DNA from: Candidatus Poseidoniaceae archaeon
Lineage (GTDB): Archaea > Thermoplasmatota > Poseidoniia > Poseidoniales > Poseidoniaceae
DNA length: 24,890 nucleotides
Assembly (NCBI GenBank): GCA_022452125.1
Contig: JAKURJ010000010.1
Coordinates: forward strand, 1 to 24,890
Direction: 5' to 3'
Positions 15,030 to 21,600 of this stretch are shown here, one piece after another. Numbering within the stretch: the stretch's first letter is position 1; every line of letters starts with the position of its first letter. The position numbers and the translations under genes are program-made. The notes beneath the pieces are model-generated. The model worked only from the letters and a program-made list of their open reading frames with translations. It had not been told where the DNA came from and made no database searches.

Positions 15030-15544
15030 CCTGGTTTCCAAAAGGACAGAGAGAGCGGAGTCTCATTACTCGCAGCACGAACAGCGAGATGGTCAGCCCT
15101 CTCGTTCCACCGATGTCCGCTATGAGCCTTTACGTGCTCCCAGGATAGTTCTCTAATTTCACAGACTTCTTGCCACAAGGCTTGAACGTGCGCTACCAAT
15201 TCACGATTTGCTTTGGCTTTCCACGCGCCTGTCGCTTGATTTCCAGCATACTGAGAATCGGTTTTGATGATAATTTTAGAATCGCCGCCTTCACTTAATA
15301 CCCATCTCAAGGCTTCAGCAAAAGCGGTTAATTCAGCAGTATTGTTTGAGCCTACTTCCGCTCCAATGTACTTTGAATCCCTTGAATCGGTTACAACCTT
15401 TCCATTGAACTCATGAAGGATTTCTCCATTACCGCGCCCTAGGTCATTCGAACCAGTAATTACGACAACACCCCATCCAGCTGGGGTTTCGCTATCCACG
15501 TTTTGATTCCCTAAGCAAGAACCATCAACATAGATGTGAAACAT
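15020..15544 (-). CDS. rnhA: Ribonuclease HI
   Basis: RNase HI cleaves the RNA strand of RNA-DNA hybrids such as R-loops and primers. The DEDD active site is complete: Asp7 in YVDGSCLGN, Glu71 in SNNTAEL, Asp96 in TDSQYAGN and Asp151 in NERADHLAV, with the mobile-loop His141 in HVKAHSGHRW. The 174 residues cover one RNase H domain with no extra hybrid-binding domain. The ATG at 15544 gives MFHIYVDGS, the natural family start, and follows GAGTGA at good spacing; an in-frame TTG at 15562 would overlap gcvH and is less likely. It begins seven bases after the gcvH stop, so the two probably share a transcript although their functions are unrelated. Confidence 0.93.
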   Translation of the reverse strand: MFHIYVDGSCLGNQNVDSETPAGWGVVVITGSNDLGRGNGEILHEFNGKVVTDSRDSKYIGAEVGSNNTAELTAFAEALRWVLSEGGDSKIIIKTDSQYAGNQATGAWKAKANRELVAHVQALWQEVCEIRELSWEHVKAHSGHRWNERADHLAVRAASNETPLSLSFWKPGQR

Positions 15545-15551
15545 TGCAATT

Positions 15552-15935
15552 TCACTCGCCAATTTCAGCTTTGTAATCAGCAGGCGACATTAATGTGGAT
15601 ACTGCAGAAGGGTCATCCAATTTCATTCGAATAATCCATCCTGCGCCATATGGCTCTTGATTCATCAATTCAGGAGTATCGTCTAATTCATCATTCACAG
15701 CGGTAATCTCTCCCGCTAGTGGAGCGAAGATTGGAGATGCAGACTTTACGGATTCAACAACCGCAAATTCGCCCATGTCTTCACATGTCTCGCCAACTTC
15801 TGGTAATTCGATGTATACGATGTCTGTCAAAGCGTCTTGAGCGTGATCGGTAATTCCAATCACAACCTCGTCTCCTTCAACTCTAATCCATTCGTGTTCT
15901 TTGGTGTAGTATAGGCCATCTGGGACTTCACTCAT
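15552..15935 (-). CDS. gcvH: Glycine cleavage system H protein
   Basis: GcvH carries the aminomethyl group on lipoyl-lysine between the P, T and L proteins of glycine cleavage. The 127-residue protein has the family start (YYTKEHEWIRVEG), the IGITDHAQDALTDIVYIELP core and the lipoylation site ESVKSAS with Lys64, followed by PLAGEITAVN and YGAGWIIRMKL. Length is normal. The partner genes gcvT and gcvP are not in the window. The ATG has GGGAG five bases upstream. The roughly 100-bp gap upstream makes it the likely first gene of a gcvH-rnhA pair. Confidence 0.95.
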   Translation of the reverse strand: MSEVPDGLYYTKEHEWIRVEGDEVVIGITDHAQDALTDIVYIELPEVGETCEDMGEFAVVESVKSASPIFAPLAGEITAVNDELDDTPELMNQEPYGAGWIIRMKLDDPSAVSTLMSPADYKAEIGE

Positions 15936-16007
15936 ACTTCTCCCTCAACCCTGTGGGAACCGTCAAGGGAATCAAACCTTTCTGATGACAGTTCAGCCTG
16001 ATTATTC

Positions 16008-16020
16008 CAAATTTATTTGA
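16008..16020 (-). promoter_or_regulatory. Possible gcvH promoter
   Basis: On the minus strand TCAAATAAATTTG is an AT-rich TATA-like element in the 101-bp gap upstream of gcvH, about 75 bases from the ATG. It contains a short inverted repeat (CAAAT-AA-ATTTG). It predicts a leader of about 50 bases. Confidence 0.3.
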
Positions 16021-16036
16021 AATCTGTACATCAAAA

Positions 16037-16573
16037 TCATTCTAATTTCTCAGAATCTTCGGAAATCATAACAGAATCATGTAGTATTGTATCGCCTACT
16101 TTGCCAATCTGAACAACGGGTTGAGTATTCTCAAGATGTTCTTTCCTAATTCTTCCTGCTTCAGCATACAGGCCTGCTTTTTCGTATGCTTCAGCCGCAC
16201 CTTCCCAGTTTCTTGCCAGCTCCAAATTTTGTGCTTCTTGCACCCACATATCCTTTGTTTTGGCAGGAGCGGCAGGGGTTCTTTGTTGCGGTGCCCTAGC
16301 TTGTTGGATTATGGGTTGTTGTGCTACAGGAACATATTGCGCAGGTTGTTGAATAACAATAACTCGGTCGTCATTTTTAGTGCTCAGTGCACTTATTGCG
16401 TACACGAGTGAAAAACAACAAGAACCCCATCCGCAAGCAATCATTTCTGCTCCATTTGCCCTATTTACTCCTATGAAAAATAGGATTAACGCAATTACTC
16501 CAAGAACTACCGAAATATTCCAATAACTTGCTCTTTTTTTGGCACCATTGTCTTCAGGAATTTTGAAAGTCAT
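16037..16573 (-). CDS. Two-TM membrane protein with TPR-like tail and DSV motif, unknown
   Basis: The 178-residue protein has TM segments at about 18-37 and 44-62. A Gln/Pro/Ala-rich flexible linker (about 72-105) leads to one helical hairpin resembling a tetratricopeptide unit (WEGAAEAYEKAGLYAEAGR, about 123-141). The C-terminal part reads QIGKVGDTILHDSVMISED; a similar INMRDSVL segment occurs near the C-terminus of the membrane coiled-coil protein at 21601-22242. The linker and tail are probably cytoplasmic. Its ATG overlaps the stop of the upstream gene (ATGA), so the two are translationally coupled. No function is assigned. Confidence 0.75.
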   Translation of the reverse strand: MTFKIPEDNGAKKRASYWNISVVLGVIALILFFIGVNRANGAEMIACGWGSCCFSLVYAISALSTKNDDRVIVIQQPAQYVPVAQQPIIQQARAPQQRTPAAPAKTKDMWVQEAQNLELARNWEGAAEAYEKAGLYAEAGRIRKEHLENTQPVVQIGKVGDTILHDSVMISEDSEKLE

Positions 16574-16908
16574 TCTTCTTCCTCCAATTCCTTAGACAAC
16601 ATCGAATGTTCCAATTTGGCCCAAGCATTTCCAACATCAGCATCGTGCATTTCTTGTGATAAGTCAGACTCAACCCTTACAGCCATCTCCTCATTATTTT
16701 CGTTTGGAAACCAATTTGAAAGAGGACCTTCGCCTCTGCCAGTAGGATAAGAAAGACCGATTAGAATTAGTCCAATTAGGGGCACCATGAAACCAAGGCT
16801 TGGAGTTTCAATCTCAATAACTCCAGATATGAGGCCGAACCCTCCGGCTAGGAATAAGCCGAGACCTGTCCCAAGTAGCAACCTGCGGGCACTACTTGCG
16901 GGGGTCAT
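16570..16908 (-). CDS. Small two-TM membrane protein, unknown
   Basis: The 112-residue protein has TM segments at about 11-30 and 37-54, then a hydrophilic acidic tail of about 55 residues that ends KELEEEE. It overlaps the downstream membrane-protein gene by four bases (ATGA), which suggests that the two products work together or at least are made together. No family is recognised. It lies 42 bases after the THEP1-like gene on the same strand. Confidence 0.7.
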   Translation of the reverse strand: MTPASSARRLLLGTGLGLFLAGGFGLISGVIEIETPSLGFMVPLIGLILIGLSYPTGRGEGPLSNWFPNENNEEMAVRVESDLSQEMHDADVGNAWAKLEHSMLSKELEEEE

Positions 16909-16950
16909 ACAACTCGCAACACACTATAGGGCATGAACCCAACGGACGAA

Positions 16951-17535
16951 TCAGTATGTTTCACGCATTAATTTGTGAATCTTGTAAGGAAGCAATGCGC
17001 GGTTGACGGGTGTAACTTCCAGGATTCTAGCGTCGTCTCTTCTTCGAATATCTTGAAGCAATGGATGCCTACTCTTCTTGTGGAGTGCAAGTAGTGTTGG
17101 CTTGTCGACTTCTAATGCCGACCTTACAACTTCAACGAACTCTTCTGATTCGACAGCGAACTTTCCTATTTCATCAATAACGATAACTTCTGAATAATCT
17201 CTAGCATTCTCGATAGCTGGAATTGCAACGTTATTCAGCGCTTCAGTATCGATTCCATATCCTAAAACTCGCAATCTGCTATCGATTGACTTGTGGGCCA
17301 TCACCGCTTCTTCTCCGGTTTTGATATTGATGACTTTGTAACCCACCCGCTCAGAATTCTCCATGAGTGGTTCAGTACGCATTCCTCCGATGATATCGGT
17401 ATTCGCTCCATCACCGCCTCTAGCATTTATCTCTCGACGTCTTTCATCTTCAAGCATCTCGAGCACCTTTGCTAGGACTGCAGATTTTCCAGATCTTGGC
17501 AGACCTGTGATTCCAATTTTTGGATGTATTCCCAT
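16951..17535 (-). CDS. THEP1-type nucleoside-triphosphatase
   Basis: This 194-residue P-loop NTPase has Walker A GLPRSGKS (11-18), Walker B VIVIDEIGKF (117-126) and the family's GGMRTEP, RVGYKVINI, LRVLGYGIDTEALNNVAIPA and VTPVNRALLP blocks in the usual order. THEP1 proteins hydrolyse nucleoside triphosphates in vitro; their cellular role is unclear. Compared with my memory of the family there is extra charged sequence of roughly 10-12 residues (REINARGGDGANTD, about 35-47) before the GG-x-RT motif. GAGTGA lies before the ATG as a ribosome site. The gene leads two small membrane-protein genes on the same strand. Confidence 0.88.
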   Translation of the reverse strand: MGIHPKIGITGLPRSGKSAVLAKVLEMLEDERRREINARGGDGANTDIIGGMRTEPLMENSERVGYKVINIKTGEEAVMAHKSIDSRLRVLGYGIDTEALNNVAIPAIENARDYSEVIVIDEIGKFAVESEEFVEVVRSALEVDKPTLLALHKKSRHPLLQDIRRRDDARILEVTPVNRALLPYKIHKLMRETY

Positions 17536-17693
17536 TAGTTTTCACTCTCTAGCGTGATTTGCGAATTGCGCTGGTTGCTTCGAGGGAGGTACTGATAATA
17601 AAATGTGGGGGGAAAACCACCTATTTTCGTGATTCCGGAAACTAGCGCGTACTTTCCGTAAATTAATGCCTTTAGAACATTATATTCCGGATT
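17536..17693. other. 158-bp intergenic region with repeated ATTCCGGA
   Basis: This gap separates the TerB-like gene end from the THEP1-like gene start, both minus. ATTCCGGA occurs at 17632-17639 and again at 17684-17691, with a partial copy CTTTCCGTAAA between. On the minus strand GTGG-TTTTCCCC-CCAC followed by ATTTTATT (about 17596-17619) could be a weak terminator of the upstream genes or contain the TATA element of the THEP1-like gene. Confidence 0.35.
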
Positions 17694-18164
17694 TCAGATA
17701 ATGTTCTCGTCACCCGGCATTGGCAGAGAAATGATTGAGCGACCATTCGCTCCCATTTTCCAATAATCAGACACCCAATCCAAGATTTTAGCCAAGTCCT
17801 TTTTCGACAATCCTGCAGCGTCACATATTTTCCTGAGTGCTTCAAGTTCAGATTCATCATAATCACCATCAACAGACGCTAGGAGTGCAGCATCTCTTAA
17901 TGCCAGCCTTATCGAAGAAACCTCCATCCCATCTAGTACAGAATCTAGGTCAGGAGGCTGGGTGAGTAATTGTCGAACTTCTTCTCTGCTCTCAGGATGT
18001 AGCATCATTAGGCCCATTGCCGATTCAATGGCAGAAATTTCTTCTCGAACCAAAGCCCCATCTGCGGCAGCAACCATAACTAGGGCGCATGCAATTTTCC
18101 TTCGCTGTTCTTCAGCCAAAGAAAGGGCAGCGTCAGGAAGCAGAAAATCACCTTGACAGGTCAT
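17694..18164 (-). CDS. TerB-like helical protein (second of a tandem pair)
   Basis: The 156-residue soluble helical protein is made of two similar halves. The first has ALVMVAAADGALVREEISAI (about 27-46) and the second ALLASVDGDYDESELEALRK (about 93-112), followed by a KDLAKILDWV helix. The DG-x-acidic pattern between helices resembles the TerB fold, in which conserved acids bind metal. TerB proteins are known from tellurite/stress operons, but no other ter genes are visible here. The start overlaps the end of the upstream paralogue by 17 bases, so the two are coupled. TerB assignment is from pattern only; other small EF-hand-like helical families are possible. Confidence 0.65.
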   Translation of the reverse strand: MTCQGDFLLPDAALSLAEEQRRKIACALVMVAAADGALVREEISAIESAMGLMMLHPESREEVRQLLTQPPDLDSVLDGMEVSSIRLALRDAALLASVDGDYDESELEALRKICDAAGLSKKDLAKILDWVSDYWKMGANGRSIISLPMPGDENII

Positions 18165-18579
18165 TCAGTAAATCATATCCAGCCTGCATCCAAGTATAAC
18201 CTTCTACAGTCCACTTGAGTAATCGATTGACTGCATCTGGAGCGAGCTCAAGATGCTCTGCGATTTCATCCAAAGCCTCTCTTTCATCCTCATCGACGGT
18301 GCCGTCAGAAGCGGCCATCAATACAGCATCTCTCAAAGCCAATCTTCCTGCTTCATCCCCTAGATTTTCTAGACAATCTTCTAGAGCCGGCGGGTTTTTG
18401 AGATCTGAACGAATCATCTGTCTCTGTTTTGGAGATAGCAAAGCTGTCCCGAGTCTTTGTTCAAACATGGCCATTTCTTCGACAGTCAATTCATTGTCAA
18501 CTCTTGTCATATACGCTAGCAGTCTAGCATAAGCGAACCTTTCGGACTGAGGCAACTTGTGTATTGTGTCGGGCAGCAT
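18148..18579 (-). CDS. TerB-like helical protein (first of a tandem pair)
   Basis: From the ATG at 18579 this encodes 143 residues. It matches the downstream protein in plan: a first half with ARLLAYMTRVDNELTVEEM and a second with ALRDAVLMAASDGTVDEDER, then helices ending in a LLKW segment. The clearest match between the two proteins is LALRDA followed by a D-G-acidic loop. They are therefore probably an ancient tandem duplication. The frame extends to a TTG at 18630, but that would cover the divergent promoter region and adds an atypical sequence, so I prefer the ATG. It is divergent from the glutaredoxin gene, 80 bases apart. Confidence 0.65.
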   Translation of the reverse strand: MLPDTIHKLPQSERFAYARLLAYMTRVDNELTVEEMAMFEQRLGTALLSPKQRQMIRSDLKNPPALEDCLENLGDEAGRLALRDAVLMAASDGTVDEDEREALDEIAEHLELAPDAVNRLLKWTVEGYTWMQAGYDLLNDLSR

Positions 18580-18659
18580 GAAGAAGGCGTGGTCGCCGCA
18601 GGACTTGAATCCCACGCTAAATACGAGCAATTCAAAAGCAATTATAGGAGGGCGAAATC

Positions 18660-18980
18660 ATGGTCGACATCGAAGTCTACACCAACAAAGGTTGTCCAGC
18701 GTGTGTCAGTGTCAAACACTACTTGGACGGGAAGGGCGTAGATTATGTTGAGAAAAAGTTAGGCAAATCAAAGAAAATCGACCTCGAGTTTGCAGTTCGT
18801 ACAAAAAACTCGAAAAAAATCCCTCAGGTGTTCATCGACGGCGAATGGATCGGCGGTTTCGACGATGTTGTTCGCTATGACAGAGCGGGTGAATTAGACT
18901 GGCGCCTAGGGCTTGCAGATAGGCCGAAGACAGGATTTATTCAGAAAATCATTCGTTTTCTGAAGGGTGAGAAGTACTAA
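18660..18980 (+). CDS. Glutaredoxin-like thiol oxidoreductase
   Basis: The 106-residue protein has a thioredoxin fold with the dithiol active site CPAC (Cys12, Cys15), the cis-proline at Pro55 in KIPQVFIDG and the GGFDDV motif (65-70) that contacts the glutathione-like partner in glutaredoxins. It should reduce disulfides or handle small thiols in the cytoplasm; the actual reductant in an archaeon of this type is unknown. A basic extension (about 92-106, FIQKIIRFLKGEKY) follows the fold. A strong ribosome site GGAGG lies eight bases before the ATG. Its 3' end overlaps the GtrA-like gene of the other strand by 32 bases. Confidence 0.9.
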   Translation: MVDIEVYTNKGCPACVSVKHYLDGKGVDYVEKKLGKSKKIDLEFAVRTKNSKKIPQVFIDGEWIGGFDDVVRYDRAGELDWRLGLADRPKTGFIQKIIRFLKGEKY

Positions 18981-19368
18981 TTTCCTTGAATGCAATTTCT
19001 CTCTGTCCTAAATAATTCAAGAATCCCCACAGACTTGAGTTGACCAGGAATGTGATTCTTTCATCGAAGCCCCAAGCAACTGTTCCAATGTAGTAACAAG
19101 CGGTTGAACCTACTCCTCCAATAATATACAGAGCCATGGTTGTTGGAATGGTCCATTTGATATCTCTATCAGAATCAAAAGTCCATATTCTGTGAGTCCA
19201 GTGCGCCTGCAATGAGCCTAGAAACCAGGCGATTGCCCATGATACGGTTGGCCAATAACCTCCATCTGGCAGAATTAAAACAAATAATTCCCACAGGGAA
19301 TAGAATGCGAGAAAATTGACCATCGCAGTCATTACATATCTTCGGAAAGAACCGTGCTCACCTAGCAT
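18949..19368 (-). CDS. GtrA-like four-TM protein
   Basis: The 139-residue protein has four hydrophobic segments and the GtrA signature after the second one: LQAHWTHRIWTFDSD, corresponding to the family's N-x-R-x-W-x-F. A matching GFLNYLGQREIAFKE closes the fourth segment. GtrA proteins are thought to help move polyprenyl-phosphate-linked sugars across the membrane. This fits its place directly after sugar-nucleotide genes. The ATG at 19368 shares its A with the stop of the dehydrogenase-like gene (TGATG), with GGAGG seven bases upstream; an in-frame TTG at 19371 is an unlikely alternative. Confidence 0.85.
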   Translation of the reverse strand: MLGEHGSFRRYVMTAMVNFLAFYSLWELFVLILPDGGYWPTVSWAIAWFLGSLQAHWTHRIWTFDSDRDIKWTIPTTMALYIIGGVGSTACYYIGTVAWGFDERITFLVNSSLWGFLNYLGQREIAFKEISTSHPSENE

Positions 19369-20189
19369 CAATCATCCTCCGTAGATACGTCTGATGTTTT
19401 TCCTGTAGGGATTCCTCTAAGTGATGCATTATCGCTTTGAATAGCATCAAGTAAATCATAGTCAACTCCTAGATTTCTAGCTAATTCTCGAAGAGCAAGA
19501 GTATCTTTGGGCAGGCACTTACCTCCAAAACCTCTCATCAACCCCATCATTGGCTCGAGATGAGAATCTCCAATTGGTTGGTCTTGAGGGGTTGTGATGA
19601 TATCTCTAATTGTAGACCATTCAATTCCCATTGCAGCACATATGTCGTGCATTTGATTAGCAAAAATCACCTTCAATGCATAGAAGTTATTTTTCGTGTA
19701 TTTCACCATCTCTGCTTCTGTAAATCCGACATGAAACAATTTCGCATCATTGAGCACTCCTGCGATTTCATGCTGTTCAAAAACCATTGAAGCGACCTCT
19801 TCATGGTCGCTACCAACAACCAGTATTCTTTGATTTGCGAAATCTTCCAAACGATTTCTTTCTACTAAAAATTCTGGAGAATAAGCTAATTTTAGATGGC
19901 TATATTTAGATTGCAACATAGCCGTAGTTCCAGGGATAACTGTACTTTTGATGACAGCGATGAATCCCTCTGGTAATGCTTCCAAAATACTCTCAACAAT
20001 GCTTGTGTCACATGAACCATCATCGTTTGCAGGAGTGGGCACCGCAATGTATGCCATTTCACAATTCTCGACGACATCGGACAAATCAGTCCCCCTGGCA
20101 GGGTCGTGAACAACCAAATCGTGAGCATCATTGAAACAGTGTTCTATGGCTCCTCCAACGATGCCTGCGCCGATTATTCCTATTCGCAT
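19368..20189 (-). CDS. Short UDP-glucose/GDP-mannose dehydrogenase-like protein lacking the C-terminal domain
   Basis: From the ATG at 20189 the protein has 273 residues. The NAD-binding Rossmann domain begins at residue 1 with MRIGIIGAGIVGGA, continues with AVPTPANDDGSCD and STVIPGTT. The central dehydrogenase domain has YSPEFLVERN, the EAEMVKYTKNNFYALKV helix and the catalytic cysteine Cys225 in GFGGKCLPKDT. Full enzymes oxidise UDP-glucose to UDP-glucuronate twice and have about 400-440 residues. Here the UDP-binding third domain is absent: the chain ends soon after the central domain with a hydrophilic tail. No frameshifted remnant follows, because the next gene overlaps the stop. The ribosome site GGGGAG precedes the ATG; the longer frame to 20264 would overlap the nucleotidyltransferase gene and is not supported. 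Confidence 0.87.
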   Translation of the reverse strand: MRIGIIGAGIVGGAIEHCFNDAHDLVVHDPARGTDLSDVVENCEMAYIAVPTPANDDGSCDTSIVESILEALPEGFIAVIKSTVIPGTTAMLQSKYSHLKLAYSPEFLVERNRLEDFANQRILVVGSDHEEVASMVFEQHEIAGVLNDAKLFHVGFTEAEMVKYTKNNFYALKVIFANQMHDICAAMGIEWSTIRDIITTPQDQPIGDSHLEPMMGLMRGFGGKCLPKDTLALRELARNLGVDYDLLDAIQSDNASLRGIPTGKTSDVSTEDD

Positions 20190-20190
20190 C

Positions 20191-20889
20191 TCACTCCCCC
20201 CGAATTGTAAATAGGCCGTCCTGAACCATTCGGGCAGCTCTTTGAAGATTTTCTGGGGTTCCACAATCTATCCACGTGTTCTCTCCCACAGAGATAATGT
20301 TGGCATCACCTTCTACAAGGTATTGTCTGGTGACATCTGAAATTGAAAACGAGGGAGAATCCTGTACAGAATCTAATCTTTCCCAAAACCTTTCATCGAA
20401 AATGTATATGCCTCCTATTGCGAGATTCCCCAGTGGAATATCTGGCTTCTCGACAACATCAATCACAGTATCGCCGTCTAGAATCGCTATGCCGAAATCA
20501 CTGGGATTCTCCACTTCTCTTGTCAGTAAAATTGCACCCTTTGTAAATCCATCAACGTCTGATTTGAGGTCAATGTTCGTTATATTGTCTGAGAACCATA
20601 TCAGAAGTGGACAATTTTCGTTACCATTTCTAGCCAACTGCAGCGCTGCAGCAACACCCAATGGTTCTTCTTCAAGAACATAATTTACTTCAGAGCCCAC
20701 ATGTTCTCGGATTTTATCGATGAATTTGTTTCCAATGATTGTGATGTCTCTTATGCCCGCGTGTCTAATTGTTGATAGGACGTAATCGATTATTGGACGG
20801 CCGCACAATGGTAACAGCGTTTTGTGAGTGAAGTTGGTCAGGGGGTACAATCTACTCCCATGACCACCTGCCACAACGATGGCTTTCAT
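20191..20889 (-). CDS. RmlA-like sugar-1-phosphate nucleotidyltransferase (short form)
   Basis: The 232-residue enzyme should activate a sugar 1-phosphate with an NTP. It has the NTP loop VVAGGHGSRLYPLT (5-18), the lysine segment HKTLLPLCGRP (22-32), PLGVAAAL, the metal Asp101 in FSDNITNID and DVVEKPD near 145-150. It is shorter than RmlA of about 290 residues and ends after a TWIDCGTPENLQRAARM block typical of the family. Specificity for glucose-1-phosphate and dTTP or UTP cannot be told. The ribosome site is GAGAGG before the ATG. One base separates its stop from the next start, so this gene and the dehydrogenase-like gene are tightly linked, probably making one nucleotide sugar or its oxidised product. 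Confidence 0.88.
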   Translation of the reverse strand: MKAIVVAGGHGSRLYPLTNFTHKTLLPLCGRPIIDYVLSTIRHAGIRDITIIGNKFIDKIREHVGSEVNYVLEEEPLGVAAALQLARNGNENCPLLIWFSDNITNIDLKSDVDGFTKGAILLTREVENPSDFGIAILDGDTVIDVVEKPDIPLGNLAIGGIYIFDERFWERLDSVQDSPSFSISDVTRQYLVEGDANIISVGENTWIDCGTPENLQRAARMVQDGLFTIRGE

Positions 20890-20920
20890 CCTGTGCGCCT
20901 CTCAGTGTTGGCTTATTGTA

Positions 20921-21592
20921 TCACTGGGTCTCAGAGTCTGGATTCGCTACTTTGTCGAACACACCTTCTTCAGCGTTCTTCTCAAAGTAGTCTGTTCTTA
21001 CAAGATCTCCCAATCTGTCTACACCATATTCGATTAAATCAGGGTCATTAGATTCTGCGATTTCCCATCGCTTTTGAGCCATAGTGGCGTATTTTTGATT
21101 AGCGTCGGCCACCATTTTTTCTCCGTGAGTCAAATCATCTTCCATCCCGGAGTACTTTTGTCCTTCCACTACTGCATCGCGTCTAACTGGTTCGTGACCT
21201 AGTTTGAAGTCAGTCTTACCCCAATCGGGCCCTAACGGATCTGAACCTCTGGTTCTAACTGGATTAATCTCTTCGATATCGTTAGCAATCCAATCTGATA
21301 GATGTTCGAGATAGGCATTGTATCTCTCTTCTTTATCATCCACATCTAAGATGTGAGTCATGTCATATTTTTGCGCAAACACCTCTTCATTTTGATACAA
21401 CATCATGCCCAATAAAACGAATGAAACACCGCTTACCAGCACATAGATATGAGTGCCAAATGCCAAAGGGTCATCTTTTCCTAGCCCCAATATGATTGCA
21501 AAAGCTACGCAAATAATTCCGATTATGATGAAAGGAGAATATATTCTCGTGCGCCATTTTAGACGATTTAATTCAATCATCGAGTCGTGCAT
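20921..21592 (-). CDS. Two-TM membrane protein with long cytoplasmic tail, unknown
   Basis: From the ATG at 21592 the protein has 223 residues. Hydrophobic segments lie at about 18-38 and 46-64, followed by about 155 hydrophilic, charged residues with a conserved-looking DPLGPDWGKTDFKLG segment and a helical C-terminus. Both ends are probably cytoplasmic. A TTG at 21604 overlapping the upstream stop (TTGA) is an alternative start; the ATG has GAGTGAT just before it. No family is recognised. It is the third gene of the run starting at 22853, and 31 bases separate it from the nucleotidyltransferase gene. Confidence 0.7.
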   Translation of the reverse strand: MHDSMIELNRLKWRTRIYSPFIIIGIICVAFAIILGLGKDDPLAFGTHIYVLVSGVSFVLLGMMLYQNEEVFAQKYDMTHILDVDDKEERYNAYLEHLSDWIANDIEEINPVRTRGSDPLGPDWGKTDFKLGHEPVRRDAVVEGQKYSGMEDDLTHGEKMVADANQKYATMAQKRWEIAESNDPDLIEYGVDRLGDLVRTDYFEKNAEEGVFDKVANPDSETQ

Positions 21593-21600
21593 AACATCAC

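Noticed and set aside
18590..18613. A tRNA 3'-end-like string on the minus strand: GGGATTCAAGTCC followed by TGCGGCGACCA
   Set aside because: The T-loop and CCA end look right, but the T-stem does not pair (two or three mismatches of five) and no matching 5' acceptor strand, D-arm or anticodon arm lies upstream. It could at most be a decayed fragment; I see no paired attachment site or integrase.
20190..20264. N-terminal extension of the dehydrogenase-like gene to 20264
   Set aside because: It would overlap the nucleotidyltransferase gene by 74 bases; the Rossmann motif begins exactly at the internal ATG (20189), which has GGGGAG just upstream.
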